The notes beneath the pieces were generated by a model. It made no database searches, was not told the origin of the DNA, and was given only the letters and a program-made list of their open reading frames with translations. DNA of 64,000 bases from Lewinellaceae bacterium (GTDB lineage Bacteria > Bacteroidota > Bacteroidia > Chitinophagales > Saprospiraceae). The translations under genes were made by a program, and so were the position numbers. Below, in pieces: positions 8,443 to 18,000 of this stretch. Location: the NCBI GenBank assembly GCA_020636095.1, contig JACJYN010000006.1, positions 496,001-560,000 on the forward strand, read 5' to 3'. How positions within the stretch are numbered: position 1 is the first letter of the stretch; every line of letters begins with the position of its first letter.

Positions 8443-11400
8443 ATGAAATTTAAACATCTACTCGCCATTCTCATTTCCTGTACCTTGTTTAGCACTACTC
8501 CTTTAAAAAGCCAGGAGATGTGGGTATATGATACAGCCACTTGGATTCCAGTTTATGGCCGGGTTTCACTTTCGTCGCTAGACATTCCCTCCTGTAGCTA
8601 TTCGGATACGATTTCAAGCACTGCTATTTATTTTCATGGGATCACCATTCTGCCCGACGATGAAATATATATGGTAGGTATTCCCTTCCCGGGATCAAGC
8701 CAATCATCTGGCATATTCAGGCGGACTTACAATAGCGGCCAGGGGCTTCATTTTTATGCGGCTATCCCGGCTACTGATAGCATACAGGCCTTAACCTGCG
8801 ATTACAACGGCCTGGTGTATGGAGCGGGGAAATACGTATTCGTTTTCGACCCTGCCGACAGCACCGTCACCTCCCTTGGAGATTTGCCGCCCGGCATGGC
8901 TGCCGGAGGCGACATGGCCTATCATGAAGGCGTATTCTACCTAACCACCGCCAATAATGAGCTGGTACAGTTGGATATGGACAACCCGCTAAATTCAACT
9001 ATTGTGGCTACTTTTCCGGATAGCATCGACTTGATTGAAGGGCTGGCTACTTTTCCTTTTCGTTGCGACAGTATTGTTACTTACGCCGTTGCAACGGGCG
9101 AAACGGGCAGCACCATCTATCATCTGGATTTTGACACTTATGAATTGACTCTGGTTTGCAATGGAATTCCCAGGGGGGTACTGGATGCCGCCACCGCCAC
9201 CGAATGCATCCTCCCCCCCTGCGAAATCTACGCCGACCTGGATGCGGACGACAGCTCGGGCGATACGCTCAACAACTTCCTGCGCTATACTTGCGCTGCC
9301 CCGGTAGCCATTGCCGACGGCGATACCGAAGTGTATTCCCCTTTCCCAATTGATTCGGTAAAACTAAACTTGATCGGTACCCTGGACCCCGGGCAGGAGT
9401 ACCTGGCCACTACAGCGGCGGCCGGCATTTCCATTCAGGGAAACGGCAGCCCCAGCCTGGTTTTGGCCAACGAGGGCGGGGCTACAGAAACGGCTTTCGC
9501 CGAAGCCATCAAAAACTGTTTGTATCATAATGATGCCGCTGTGCCTACCTTTGGAAACCGGGAGGTGGTTATTACTTTGTATTCTTCCTTTTACAGCAGT
9601 ATGCCGTCTCTGTCCACCATTGTACTGGGTGACGGGTTCCTGCAAATAGAACCGGATACGGCTGCTACCTCTTGTTTTGGCACGGATGATGGAACGGTTT
9701 TGCTAAATGCTACCCTGGGCCAGCCCCCCCACGCATTCCTATGGCCCAACGGCCAAACCACCCCTCAGCGCTCGGGTCTCAGCGCCGGCTCCTATATCAT
9801 CACCATCACCGACGGCCTCGGCTGCCAGAATACCGACACCCTTTTAATCACCCAACCCGACAGCCTGGCCGCCTCTGTCTTGCCGTCCACTTCCTTCGCC
9901 TGCGGCAACACCGCCTCCCTCATTGGCCAAGCCCAGGGCGGCACGCCCCCCTACGCCTTTTCCTGGAGCCCCGGCCTGCCCGGCGATACCCTGGCCGGCA
10001 TCGGCGCGGGAACCTATCAACTGCTGGCCACTGACGCCAACGGCTGCACCGCTTCCGCTTCCTTTACCCTGGCCGGGGCGGATAGCATTTTCACTGCCCA
10101 GGAAGTGCCGTTGTGCCAGGGCGAAACCTTCGAATGGCAAGGCCTGCCCTACACTTCCGATATCACCCTGTGCCAGGCTTATACTTCGGTAGAAGGCTGC
10201 GATTCCATTCACTGCGTAACCCTTACCATGCTGGATACTTTCTACGCCGAAACCCAACAATCTATCTGTTGGGGAGAGCAACTGGCCTGGCAAGGCCTGG
10301 TGCTGGACGCCGATACCACAGTATGCCGCACCTACCCGGCGGCCAACGGCTGCGATTCTACCCTCTGCCTGCAGTTGGAGGTAATACAACGGGCCGGCAG
10401 CCTGGGCGCCGCTATCTGCGAAGGAGAAACCTACGCCTTCAACGGCCTGCTGCTGAACGCGCCCGGCGAGTACCTGGACACCATACCCACCCCCTCCGGC
10501 TGCGACAGCTTGCTCCGCCTGCACCTCGAAGTGTACCCCTTGCCCGAGCTTTCCATCCTGGCCTCCGGCAGCTTGTGTACGGATAGCCTGGTGCGCTTGT
10601 CTGCCGAGGAGCAAGGCGAATACCAATGGTCTACCGGCGCTGCCGCCCCGGCTATTGAGGTAAGCCAGGCGGGCGATTACAGCCTCACCCTTACGGATGC
10701 CCGGGGCTGTAAGGCTGCCGATACCGTCCGTCTGTCGGAAAATGATTTGCAGGCCAGCTTCAGCCTGTCGCCGCCGCGTTGCGCGGAGGAAAGCTCTGGC
10801 AGCATAAGGATAGATAGTATCTGGGGCGGCAACGAGCCTTATTTTATTGGCTTGGAAGGAGGCGGGCTGCAGACAGGGGATGCCATCAGCGAGCTGTCGG
10901 TGGGCAGTTATACCCTCTTGGTCGAAGACGCAGCGGGCTGCCGGAGAAGCTACGGTTTCTCCCTGCAGGATCCGGAGCCGCTGTACCTGCTCCTGCCCCG
11001 GGACACTACCCTGCAACTGGGAGACAGCATCCTGCTCCAACCCCTGACCAACGCCGCCAATCCTACCGTCCGTTGGCGCCCGCCGGATTTCCTGTCCTGC
11101 GACACCTGCTTGATGCCTGTAGCCCGCCCCTGGCAAAGCACCATCTACCAGGCCCTGCTCACCGACAGCCTGGGCTGCACCGCCACGGCGGGGATTTCCG
11201 TTTCAGTCAGCAAGCAAAGCGGCATCTACGTGCCCAACGCCTTTTCCCCCAACGAGGACGGCAGCAACGACCGCCTGGCGCCCTACGCCAGCGCTTCCAT
11301 CGTGGAAATCGAATCATTCCGTGTCTACAACCGCTGGGGCGGCCTGCTCTTCGAGCGCACCGGTTTCAAACCGAATGACGAGTCCCTGGGCTGGGATGGC

Positions 11401-11511
11401 ACGGTGAGCGCCCAGCCGGCGCCGCCGGGCCTGTATGTGTATCAACTCATTGCCCGAAGGGTGGATGGGGAGGCGCTCCGGCTGGAGGGAGAGGTGTTGT
11501 TGGTGAAATGA
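8443..11511 (+). CDS. Secreted protein with SprB-like repeats and gliding-type C-terminal domain
   Basis: 1022 residues from ATG 8443, with signal peptide MKFKHLLAILISCTLFSTTPLKSQ. Residues about 25-260 look like a beta-propeller lectin or quinoprotein-type sensor region (AALTCDYNGLVYG-like blades). Residues about 260-400 contain a cadherin-like segment. Repeats GxPPHAFLWPNGQTTPQ and GGTPPYAFSWSPG are SprB-like, followed by three CDS/CDT-containing modules of the type GCDSIHCVTL. The final ~95 residues (IYVPNAFSPNEDGSNDRL, VYNRWGGLLFERTGF, GLYVYQL) match the gliding motility-associated C-terminal (CHU_C) domain, a type B T9SS sorting signal. The protein is therefore exported through T9SS and probably surface-bound or shed. 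It sits in the same orientation as the 2217 gene. Confidence 0.9.
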   Translation: MKFKHLLAILISCTLFSTTPLKSQEMWVYDTATWIPVYGRVSLSSLDIPSCSYSDTISSTAIYFHGITILPDDEIYMVGIPFPGSSQSSGIFRRTYNSGQGLHFYAAIPATDSIQALTCDYNGLVYGAGKYVFVFDPADSTVTSLGDLPPGMAAGGDMAYHEGVFYLTTANNELVQLDMDNPLNSTIVATFPDSIDLIEGLATFPFRCDSIVTYAVATGETGSTIYHLDFDTYELTLVCNGIPRGVLDAATATECILPPCEIYADLDADDSSGDTLNNFLRYTCAAPVAIADGDTEVYSPFPIDSVKLNLIGTLDPGQEYLATTAAAGISIQGNGSPSLVLANEGGATETAFAEAIKNCLYHNDAAVPTFGNREVVITLYSSFYSSMPSLSTIVLGDGFLQIEPDTAATSCFGTDDGTVLLNATLGQPPHAFLWPNGQTTPQRSGLSAGSYIITITDGLGCQNTDTLLITQPDSLAASVLPSTSFACGNTASLIGQAQGGTPPYAFSWSPGLPGDTLAGIGAGTYQLLATDANGCTASASFTLAGADSIFTAQEVPLCQGETFEWQGLPYTSDITLCQAYTSVEGCDSIHCVTLTMLDTFYAETQQSICWGEQLAWQGLVLDADTTVCRTYPAANGCDSTLCLQLEVIQRAGSLGAAICEGETYAFNGLLLNAPGEYLDTIPTPSGCDSLLRLHLEVYPLPELSILASGSLCTDSLVRLSAEEQGEYQWSTGAAAPAIEVSQAGDYSLTLTDARGCKAADTVRLSENDLQASFSLSPPRCAEESSGSIRIDSIWGGNEPYFIGLEGGGLQTGDAISELSVGSYTLLVEDAAGCRRSYGFSLQDPEPLYLLLPRDTTLQLGDSILLQPLTNAANPTVRWRPPDFLSCDTCLMPVARPWQSTIYQALLTDSLGCTATAGISVSVSKQSGIYVPNAFSPNEDGSNDRLAPYASASIVEIESFRVYNRWGGLLFERTGFKPNDESLGWDGTVSAQPAPPGLYVYQLIARRVDGEALRLEGEVLLVK

Positions 11512-11520
11512 TTGTAAACT

Positions 11521-12369
11521 CTATATTTTCAACACCCGCTCATAATACCCCTCCCGATACGCCTCCAACGCCTCCTTCAGCTTCTTCGACCAGTACCCCA
11601 CCTTCCCGTCCCCGACGGGCCGCCCGTCGATGCGCACCACCGGCATGGCGCTCTTATTGGAGCCGGTGAGGAACACTTCCCGGGCGCTGTACACTTCCTC
11701 CATGCTCACTTTGCGGGCGGCAACAGGCAGCAAGCCCTCCGCCGCTTTGAAGATCGAATCCCGGGTGATGCCGAAGAGAATGTCGCGGTCGGGGGTGACG
11801 AGCTCCTCTTTTTCGGTGACGAGAAAGACGTTGGAGCGGACCGCCTCCCGTAGTTCGCCGTTGTAGTGGTAGAGCACTTCCAGGGCGCCGGCCCTGCGGA
11901 TTTCCGGCAGCAGCTTGATGCCGGTCAGGTAGTTGATGGTCTTCACCTCCGGCCATTCCCGCTGGAAAGGGTGGCTGATCAGGCCCACTCCTTCGGTGAA
12001 GTAGCTTTCCGGGTAGTTGGGGTACCCGTGTTGCAGAATGATCAGGTTGGGCTCGCCGGGCGTGTAGCCGTCCGGGGCGTAGCCCCCGGTGAGCACCAGG
12101 CGGATGGCGCCTTTGTCCTCGCCGTTGGCGGCGATCAGCTCTTTCATCTGTTGACTCAGTTCCTGCCGGTTCAGGGGAGGGGTGAGGCCCATTTTCCGGG
12201 CCGAATGGAAGAAGCGGTCCAGGTATAGTTCTTCCAGCATGGGGCGGCCATATTTGAACAGAAAATAGTCGAAAATGCCATACCCGCGAAGCACCGCCAG
12301 GTCCATAACACCCAGGCTGGCCTTTTCCTGAGCTAAGATTTTGCCGTTGAGGCTACAATAGTGCGCCAT
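11521..12369 (-). CDS. Aminotransferase class IV (branched-chain or D-amino acid aminotransferase-like)
   Basis: 282 residues, the usual length for fold type IV PLP aminotransferases. The PLP-binding Lys is K143 in EVKTINYL, and the conserved acidic residue and Asn of the active site are seen in LREAVRSNVFL (E175, N180). Later GITRD and FLTGSNKSAMPV fit the phosphate-binding parts. The family includes branched-chain aminotransferases, D-alanine aminotransferases and aminodeoxychorismate lyases; which substrate is used here cannot be read from the sequence. It is cytoplasmic. The gene is convergent with the 8443 gene (9 bp between stops) and divergent from the EF-G-like gene with about 190 bp between starts. 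Confidence 0.88.
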   Translation of the reverse strand: MAHYCSLNGKILAQEKASLGVMDLAVLRGYGIFDYFLFKYGRPMLEELYLDRFFHSARKMGLTPPLNRQELSQQMKELIAANGEDKGAIRLVLTGGYAPDGYTPGEPNLIILQHGYPNYPESYFTEGVGLISHPFQREWPEVKTINYLTGIKLLPEIRRAGALEVLYHYNGELREAVRSNVFLVTEKEELVTPDRDILFGITRDSIFKAAEGLLPVAARKVSMEEVYSAREVFLTGSNKSAMPVVRIDGRPVGDGKVGYWSKKLKEALEAYREGYYERVLKI

Positions 12370-12558
12370 TTTTGCCTCTCAATTTACGGACAAAAACTGT
12401 ATGGGCCGAAACCTTTGTGATTTACTTTTATTTTCCTAATTTCATTCCCCGCTGCCTTGGATATTTGGAATTTACTTCCGAATATGCTTCGCAAGGCGGC
12501 GAGCCGGTGTGGCCTGGCCGCACCACCTTATTGTTAACCATTTCAAAAAGAGGACCAT

Positions 12559-14682
12559 ATGAGTTTTGACACTAAAGACATTAGAAACGTTACCCTCCTC
12601 GGACACTCTGGTTGTGGGAAGACGACCTTTGCGGAATGCATGCTTTTTGAAGCAGGGGCCATCTCCCGCCGGGGGTCCGTGGAGGAAGGTAATACCCAAT
12701 CTGATTTCACCAACATCGAACGCGAACGCGGCAACTCTCTGTTCAGCTCGCTGATGCACGTTCAGTGGAAAGATTCCAAGATAAATATTCTGGATACACC
12801 GGGTTTTGACGATTTCGTCGCCGAGGTGATCTCTTCGCTGAAAGTGGCCGATACCGGAGTGATGATGCTCAACGCCAAAAGCGGGGTTGAAGTGGGAACA
12901 GAACTTATATGGGACTATGTCGACCAATTTGAAACGCCCACCATTTTTGTCATCAATCAGGTGGATAATGAAAAGGCGGACTTTGACGCCACCCTCGAGC
13001 AGGCCAAAAACAGGTTTGGCAACAAGATCATCCCCGTTCAATATCCGCTCAATCCGGGTACGGATTTTAACACCATTGTAGACGCCCTCCGCATGACCAT
13101 GTACGTGTTCTCTCCCGAGGGCGGCCGGCCGGAAAAACAGCCCATTCCCGATTCGGAGATCGAGCGCGCTCAGGAGATGCACAACGCGCTGGTGGAAGCC
13201 GCCGCCGAAAACGATGAGGGTTTGATGGAGAAATTCTTTGAAGAAGGCTCTCTGACCGAAGAAGAACTGACCGAAGGGCTGCGCATCGCCATCGCCCACC
13301 AGGAGATATACCCGGTTTTTTGTTGCTCTTCTACTAAAAATATGGGCAGCGGCCGCATCATGGGCTTCATCAATGATGTTTGCCCATCGCCCGCCGACCG
13401 CCCCGCCAAGATGCTGGAAGACGGCAGCCGCCTCAAATGCGACAGCAGTGCGGATACGACTATCTTCATCTACAAGACCATGTCGGAACCTCAGGTGGGT
13501 AATGTGACTTATTTTAAAGTCTATTCCGGCGCCCTCAACACCGGCGATGAATTGGTTAACGCCAACAACCGCACCTCAGAACGTTTCGGCCAGCTCTTCG
13601 TCGCGGAAGGAAAGAACCGGGACCAGGTCAATGTGCTCAAAGCCGGAGATATCGGCGTGACTGTCAAACTCAAGAACACTCACACCAACAATACCCTCAA
13701 TGTGAAGGGGGAAGACAGAAGGATCAAGCCCATGAATTTTCCCGAACCCCGGATACGGGTGGCCGTAAACCCACCTAGCAAAGGGGATATGGAAAAGCTC
13801 ATGAAGGCTTTGCACATCGTTGCCGAGGAAGATCCCACCCTGATCGTGGAACAGTCGAAAACCCTTAAACAGACTCTGCTCTTTGGCCAGGGCCAGCTGC
13901 ACCTCGACCTGGTTAAACACCGCATCGAGAACATGTACGGGATTTCTATGGAGTTCATCAAACCCCGCATTTCTTACCGGGAGACGATCACCAAACCGGC
14001 GGAAATGAATTACCGCCACAAAAAGCAAACCGGCGGCGCCGGCCAGTTTGCCGAGCTGAGCATGCGCATCGAGCCCTATACGGAGGGCATGCCGGACCCC
14101 AGCGACCTGAACGTACGCAACCGGGATATTGAAGAGTTGCCCTGGGGCGGCACCCTGGCCTTTTTCTGGTGCATCGTCGGAGGAGCTATCGATGCCAAAT
14201 ACTCCAACGCCATCAAGAAGGGGGTATTACAGAAAATGGAGGAAGGCCCGCTGACCGGCTCTCCCTGCCAGGATATACGGGTTTGCATTTTCGACGGAAA
14301 GATGCACTCGGTAGACTCCAACGATATGGCCTTTATGCTGGCTTCAACCCAGGCGTTTAAACAGTCTTTCAAACAGGCGGCGCCTCAGATCATGGAGCCC
14401 ATCTACAAACTGGAGATTCTCTGCTCCGATGATGTCATGGGCGATATTATGGGCGACCTGCAAACCCGCCGCGCCGTCATTATGGGGATGAGTGCTGAGG
14501 GCCATTACCAAAAGATCATTGCACAGGTGCCCCTGGCTGAATTGTACCAATATTCTTCCACCTTGCGCTCCTTGTCGCAGGGCCGGGCCAAGTTCCACCA
14601 GGAATTCGCCGAGTTCAACCCGGTTCCGCATGACATTCAGCAGAAACTGATGGAAGCGCACGAGGAAATGGCGGAAGCCTGA
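12559..14682 (+). CDS. EF-G-like translation GTPase paralogue (EF-G2 type)
   Basis: 707 residues with the EF-G domain order: G domain (about 1-270), domain II (about 300-380), domains III-V (to the end). G1 is GHSGCGKT (15-22), G3 is DTPGF (79-83), and G4 is NQVD (133-136) instead of NKxD. In canonical EF-G the G3 motif is DTPGH, and that His is needed for GTP hydrolysis; here it is Phe83. The switch I segment ERERGNSLFSS also lacks the canonical RGITI. This matches EF-G paralogues rather than the housekeeping gene. In Bacteroides thetaiotaomicron a paralogue called EF-G2 supports translation without GTPase activity during carbon limitation, a useful comparison but not proof of the same role. 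AGAGGA lies just upstream of the ATG. Monocistronic, followed by a MITE. Confidence 0.88.
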   Translation: MSFDTKDIRNVTLLGHSGCGKTTFAECMLFEAGAISRRGSVEEGNTQSDFTNIERERGNSLFSSLMHVQWKDSKINILDTPGFDDFVAEVISSLKVADTGVMMLNAKSGVEVGTELIWDYVDQFETPTIFVINQVDNEKADFDATLEQAKNRFGNKIIPVQYPLNPGTDFNTIVDALRMTMYVFSPEGGRPEKQPIPDSEIERAQEMHNALVEAAAENDEGLMEKFFEEGSLTEEELTEGLRIAIAHQEIYPVFCCSSTKNMGSGRIMGFINDVCPSPADRPAKMLEDGSRLKCDSSADTTIFIYKTMSEPQVGNVTYFKVYSGALNTGDELVNANNRTSERFGQLFVAEGKNRDQVNVLKAGDIGVTVKLKNTHTNNTLNVKGEDRRIKPMNFPEPRIRVAVNPPSKGDMEKLMKALHIVAEEDPTLIVEQSKTLKQTLLFGQGQLHLDLVKHRIENMYGISMEFIKPRISYRETITKPAEMNYRHKKQTGGAGQFAELSMRIEPYTEGMPDPSDLNVRNRDIEELPWGGTLAFFWCIVGGAIDAKYSNAIKKGVLQKMEEGPLTGSPCQDIRVCIFDGKMHSVDSNDMAFMLASTQAFKQSFKQAAPQIMEPIYKLEILCSDDVMGDIMGDLQTRRAVIMGMSAEGHYQKIIAQVPLAELYQYSSTLRSLSQGRAKFHQEFAEFNPVPHDIQQKLMEAHEEMAEA

Positions 14683-14791
14683 GGAAGTAAGTGCTTGGAC
14701 AATATTAGCCGAACCTATGTTGTTTCGAAAGCAAAGTGCTAAGCGCATTTTTCCGGGGGGGCTGGTCATATTGTTATATGGCTGAATTGTT

Positions 14792-14954
14792 AGAGCGTGT
14801 TGGGGATTTACCCTTTGGCCTGCAAATGTGCATCTTTTGAACCTCATTTCGCCATTTTTTCGCCACGTAGCGATGCTATGCGGCTCAAAAATGGCTTCCT
14901 GAGAACCAAAATCTGCTCATTTTCGACATCAAAAGTAAATCCCCAACACGCTCT
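14792..14954. mobile_element. MITE family B, complete copy (163 bp)
   Basis: Bounded by perfect 19-bp terminal inverted repeats, AGAGCGTGTTGGGGATTTA at 14792-14810 and its complement at 14936-14954. The interior has no credible coding capacity but contains a hairpin core with TAGCnnnGCTA symmetry (about 14847-14897) resembling the core of the CTAG-type elements at 35 and 58 kb. It occupies the gap between the EF-G-like and CHAT-STAND genes. The left end sequence recurs at 63543-63561. A second, outer pair of inverted GTGCTTGGAC sequences (14691-14700 and 14967-14976) suggests insertion into an older palindromic element. The remaining intergenic sequence to 15094 shows nothing else I can name. 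Confidence 0.8.
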
Positions 14955-15094
14955 TATATTGTTTTTGTCCAAGCACGTACTTAAAAATAGCCCGGACGGG
15001 CGCATAAGGATGCTTTACTCCTGCCGGGCTGACGCCTGAAATATTTGCGGACAGGTTCTATCGTCCGCAAATATTTCAGAAAAAAACACCACCC

Positions 15095-18000
15095 ATGTCC
15101 AAACCGGTTATTGTTCTTGCCTTTGCCAATGAACGGGAAAGGGGCAACCGCTACCTGCGCAACCTTCCCCGCGAGCTCAACGCGCTGAAAACCATTTTGG
15201 AAAAAGCGGAAGATTCGGGCTTATGCGAAGTGGAGATTCTTCCGAACGCAACGCTGCCCTTGCTGGCCGACACCCTCCGGAAGCCCAAATACCAGGGGCG
15301 TATTGCTCTATTTCACTTCAGCGGCCACGCCAATAGCCTCGAATTGTTGCTGGAGCAGGAAGGAGGGGGCGCCGCCGCCGCTCATGCCGCCGGCCTGATT
15401 CCCCTATTGGCCGGTATGGAAGGCCTGCAATTGGTTTTTCTCAACGGGTGTTATTCTATTCAGCAGGCCAATGCGTTGAAAGAAAAAGGCGTACCCGCCG
15501 TGATCGGCACCGTGCAGGCGGTATCCGATACCCTCGCCACCGAGTTATCCATTCATTTTTACGAAGCGCTGGCGGACGGCCTGTCGATCGACAAGGCCTG
15601 GCAGTGGGCTACCCGCGAAGCAGTGGCCGCCCGAGGGGAAAAAGAGTGGGGCCAGTACTACGAACTCGAACAGCGCGGCGCAGCCATCGAAGCGGTTGAA
15701 GGCCGATTCCCCTGGGAATTGCTCTACCGCGACCCAAAGGGAGAGGCGCCGGGCTGGAACCTGCCGGCGGCTGCCGATAACCCGCTGTTCGGCCTGCCGT
15801 CTCTTCCGGAGCAGTACCGCCCGCCCAATGAGCCTTTTCACTATTTGCGCCGATATACCAAGGAAGAAGCGCCGGTTTTCTTCGGCAGAGGCAACGCCAT
15901 CCAGCAATTGTACCGGCAGTTGACAATGCCTTTGGGGGCTCCCGTCGTCTTGCTCAATGGACAGTCGGGAGTGGGTAAATCCTCGCTTCTTTACGCGGGC
16001 CTGTTCCCGCGCCTGGAAGAGCAGCACGATTTGCGGTACCTGCGGCGGGACCGCACCAAGGGCCTGCTCAGGCAGTTGATGGAAGCCCTGGGCGTCGAAG
16101 GGCTGCCCCAGGAATGGCCGGGAGAAGATAAGGAGATCGCCAAGAAAAAAATTCAGCAGGATATTCAGCAGTTGGAAAACACCCTCTCTCAGTTGGAAGG
16201 CGACGCCCGGCGGCAGGTGGAGGGCCTCATCCAGAATTACCGCGAAAAACAAGGCCTGGCCGAACAGGCCCAGCCGCCCCTCGGGGCCGATCTCCGCCGC
16301 CAATGGCTGAGCATCGAGCAGGCTTCAGAAAAAAAAGGCCTGCTCATCTTCCTGGATCAGGTGGAGGAAGTTTTCACCCGCCCCAATAAGGAACTGCCCA
16401 ATGAGCTGGAGAGCCTGCTGGTGCAGGTGCAACACATCTTCGGCGACCTCGGGCAACGGCCCAGGGGCAAACTGCTGCTCAGTTACCGCAAGGAATATCA
16501 TTCTGACTTCCTCAAGATTTTTAACCGCTACCGCATCCTGCGCGAAGAGTTTTTTTTGGATAAACTCGACAAAAAAGGCATTATGGAGGTAGTCAACGGG
16601 CTGACGACTTCCGAACAGTTGCGGCAAAAATACAATCTGGAGGTAGAACCCGGCCTGCCCCTGGAAATTGCCAACAACCTCATCGCAGACCCGGACTCCC
16701 CGATCTCCCCCGTCCTGCAGATCATTCTCACCAAAATGTGGCAGCTTCAGGAAGGCCAGTCGCCGCGCGTATTCAAGTCCGAAAATTACCACCTGCTTCA
16801 GGAGCAAGGCATCCTGCTGAGTGATTTCTTTCAGCAACAGATGAAGCAAATTGAGCAATGGGAAAAAACGGCAGGCAGAGCGGTAGCCAGCTCTGGACTG
16901 GCCCTTGACATCCTCAACTTTCACACGACCCGCCTGGGCACAGCCGAAAGCCGCGACCTCCAGCAATTGCACATCCTCTATCAGCATCAGAGCGACATCC
17001 TGGACGAGCTCATCCACCGTTTTCAGGACACCTACCTGCTGGCTGGAATGGAAGGCCGGAAGACCGCCCTGGCCCACGATACCCTGGCGCCTATTGTCCA
17101 GAAGGAAATGCGCGATTCCGACAAGCCGGGCCAGCGGGCCCTGCGCATCCTGGAAACCAAGGTGATCGATTTCATTCGGGACCCGGAGGAGGCGATCATC
17201 GAGGAAGACGACTTGGCCCTCGTAGAACAGGGGGCGGAAGGTATGCGGGTGTGGCTGCCGATGGAAATTGAGCTGATTGAAAAAAGCCGCCACCGGCGGG
17301 AGGAACTGGAAGCAGAACGCCGCCGAAACCGCATTTTCCGGTGGGCCGCCGTCATAGCTATTATCATCGTAGCCGCAGTAGCCCTCTTCTTTTGGCGTTC
17401 AACGGAACAGCGCCGCCGGCAGCTCGCCATCGAAAATGAATACAACCAGGGGCGCCTGCTGGCTGAAGAAGACCCCAGCGCGGGCCTGCCCCTTATTTTG
17501 AACGCTTACCGCCAGGCGCCGGAAGCGACGGAGAAACTGGAAGCGGCTTACCGGATTTATGAACAGAACGTGTTGTCCCAACTGCTGCTCAAAACCGGAC
17601 ACCACCTCAACGCAGCCGCCTTCTCGCCCGACGGGGCGCACTTTGCAGTGGCCACCGGAGCGGGCAATCCCGTATACTTGTATGCTACAAATGAGCAGGA
17701 ACAGATCGATTCTTTTGTGGCGCCCAATAGCCCCTGTTACGCGTTGGCCTTCGGCCCGGACGGCAGCCTGTTTATCGGATCGGAAGACCGGAAAGCCTAC
17801 CGATGGGACTGGGAGTCAGGAGAACATGACACTTTTACTCTTCAGCCGGGCGCTGACGGAGCCTCGGTGCGGGCGCTGGCCGTTTCCACTCAGGGGCAGT
17901 GGCTGCTCACTCTTCACGCCGGCGGTGCGGTGCGGTTATGGGATATCCAAACGAAAAAACTCCTTCAGGAGCTGGCGCTGCCCGGGCCGGCGAAGTCCAT

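Noticed and set aside
9844..11136. Long open frame of 430 codons on the minus strand
   Set aside because: It lies fully opposite the 1022-aa surface protein and has an Arg/Gly/Ala-rich composition typical of antisense frames in GC-rich coding DNA.
14797..15039. Open frame of 80 codons before the CHAT-STAND gene
   Set aside because: It consists of MITE family B sequence and its palindromes.
14683..15094. Possibility that the EF-G-like and CHAT-STAND genes form one system
   Set aside because: They are separated by 412 bp that includes a MITE, and nothing in the sequence links their functions.
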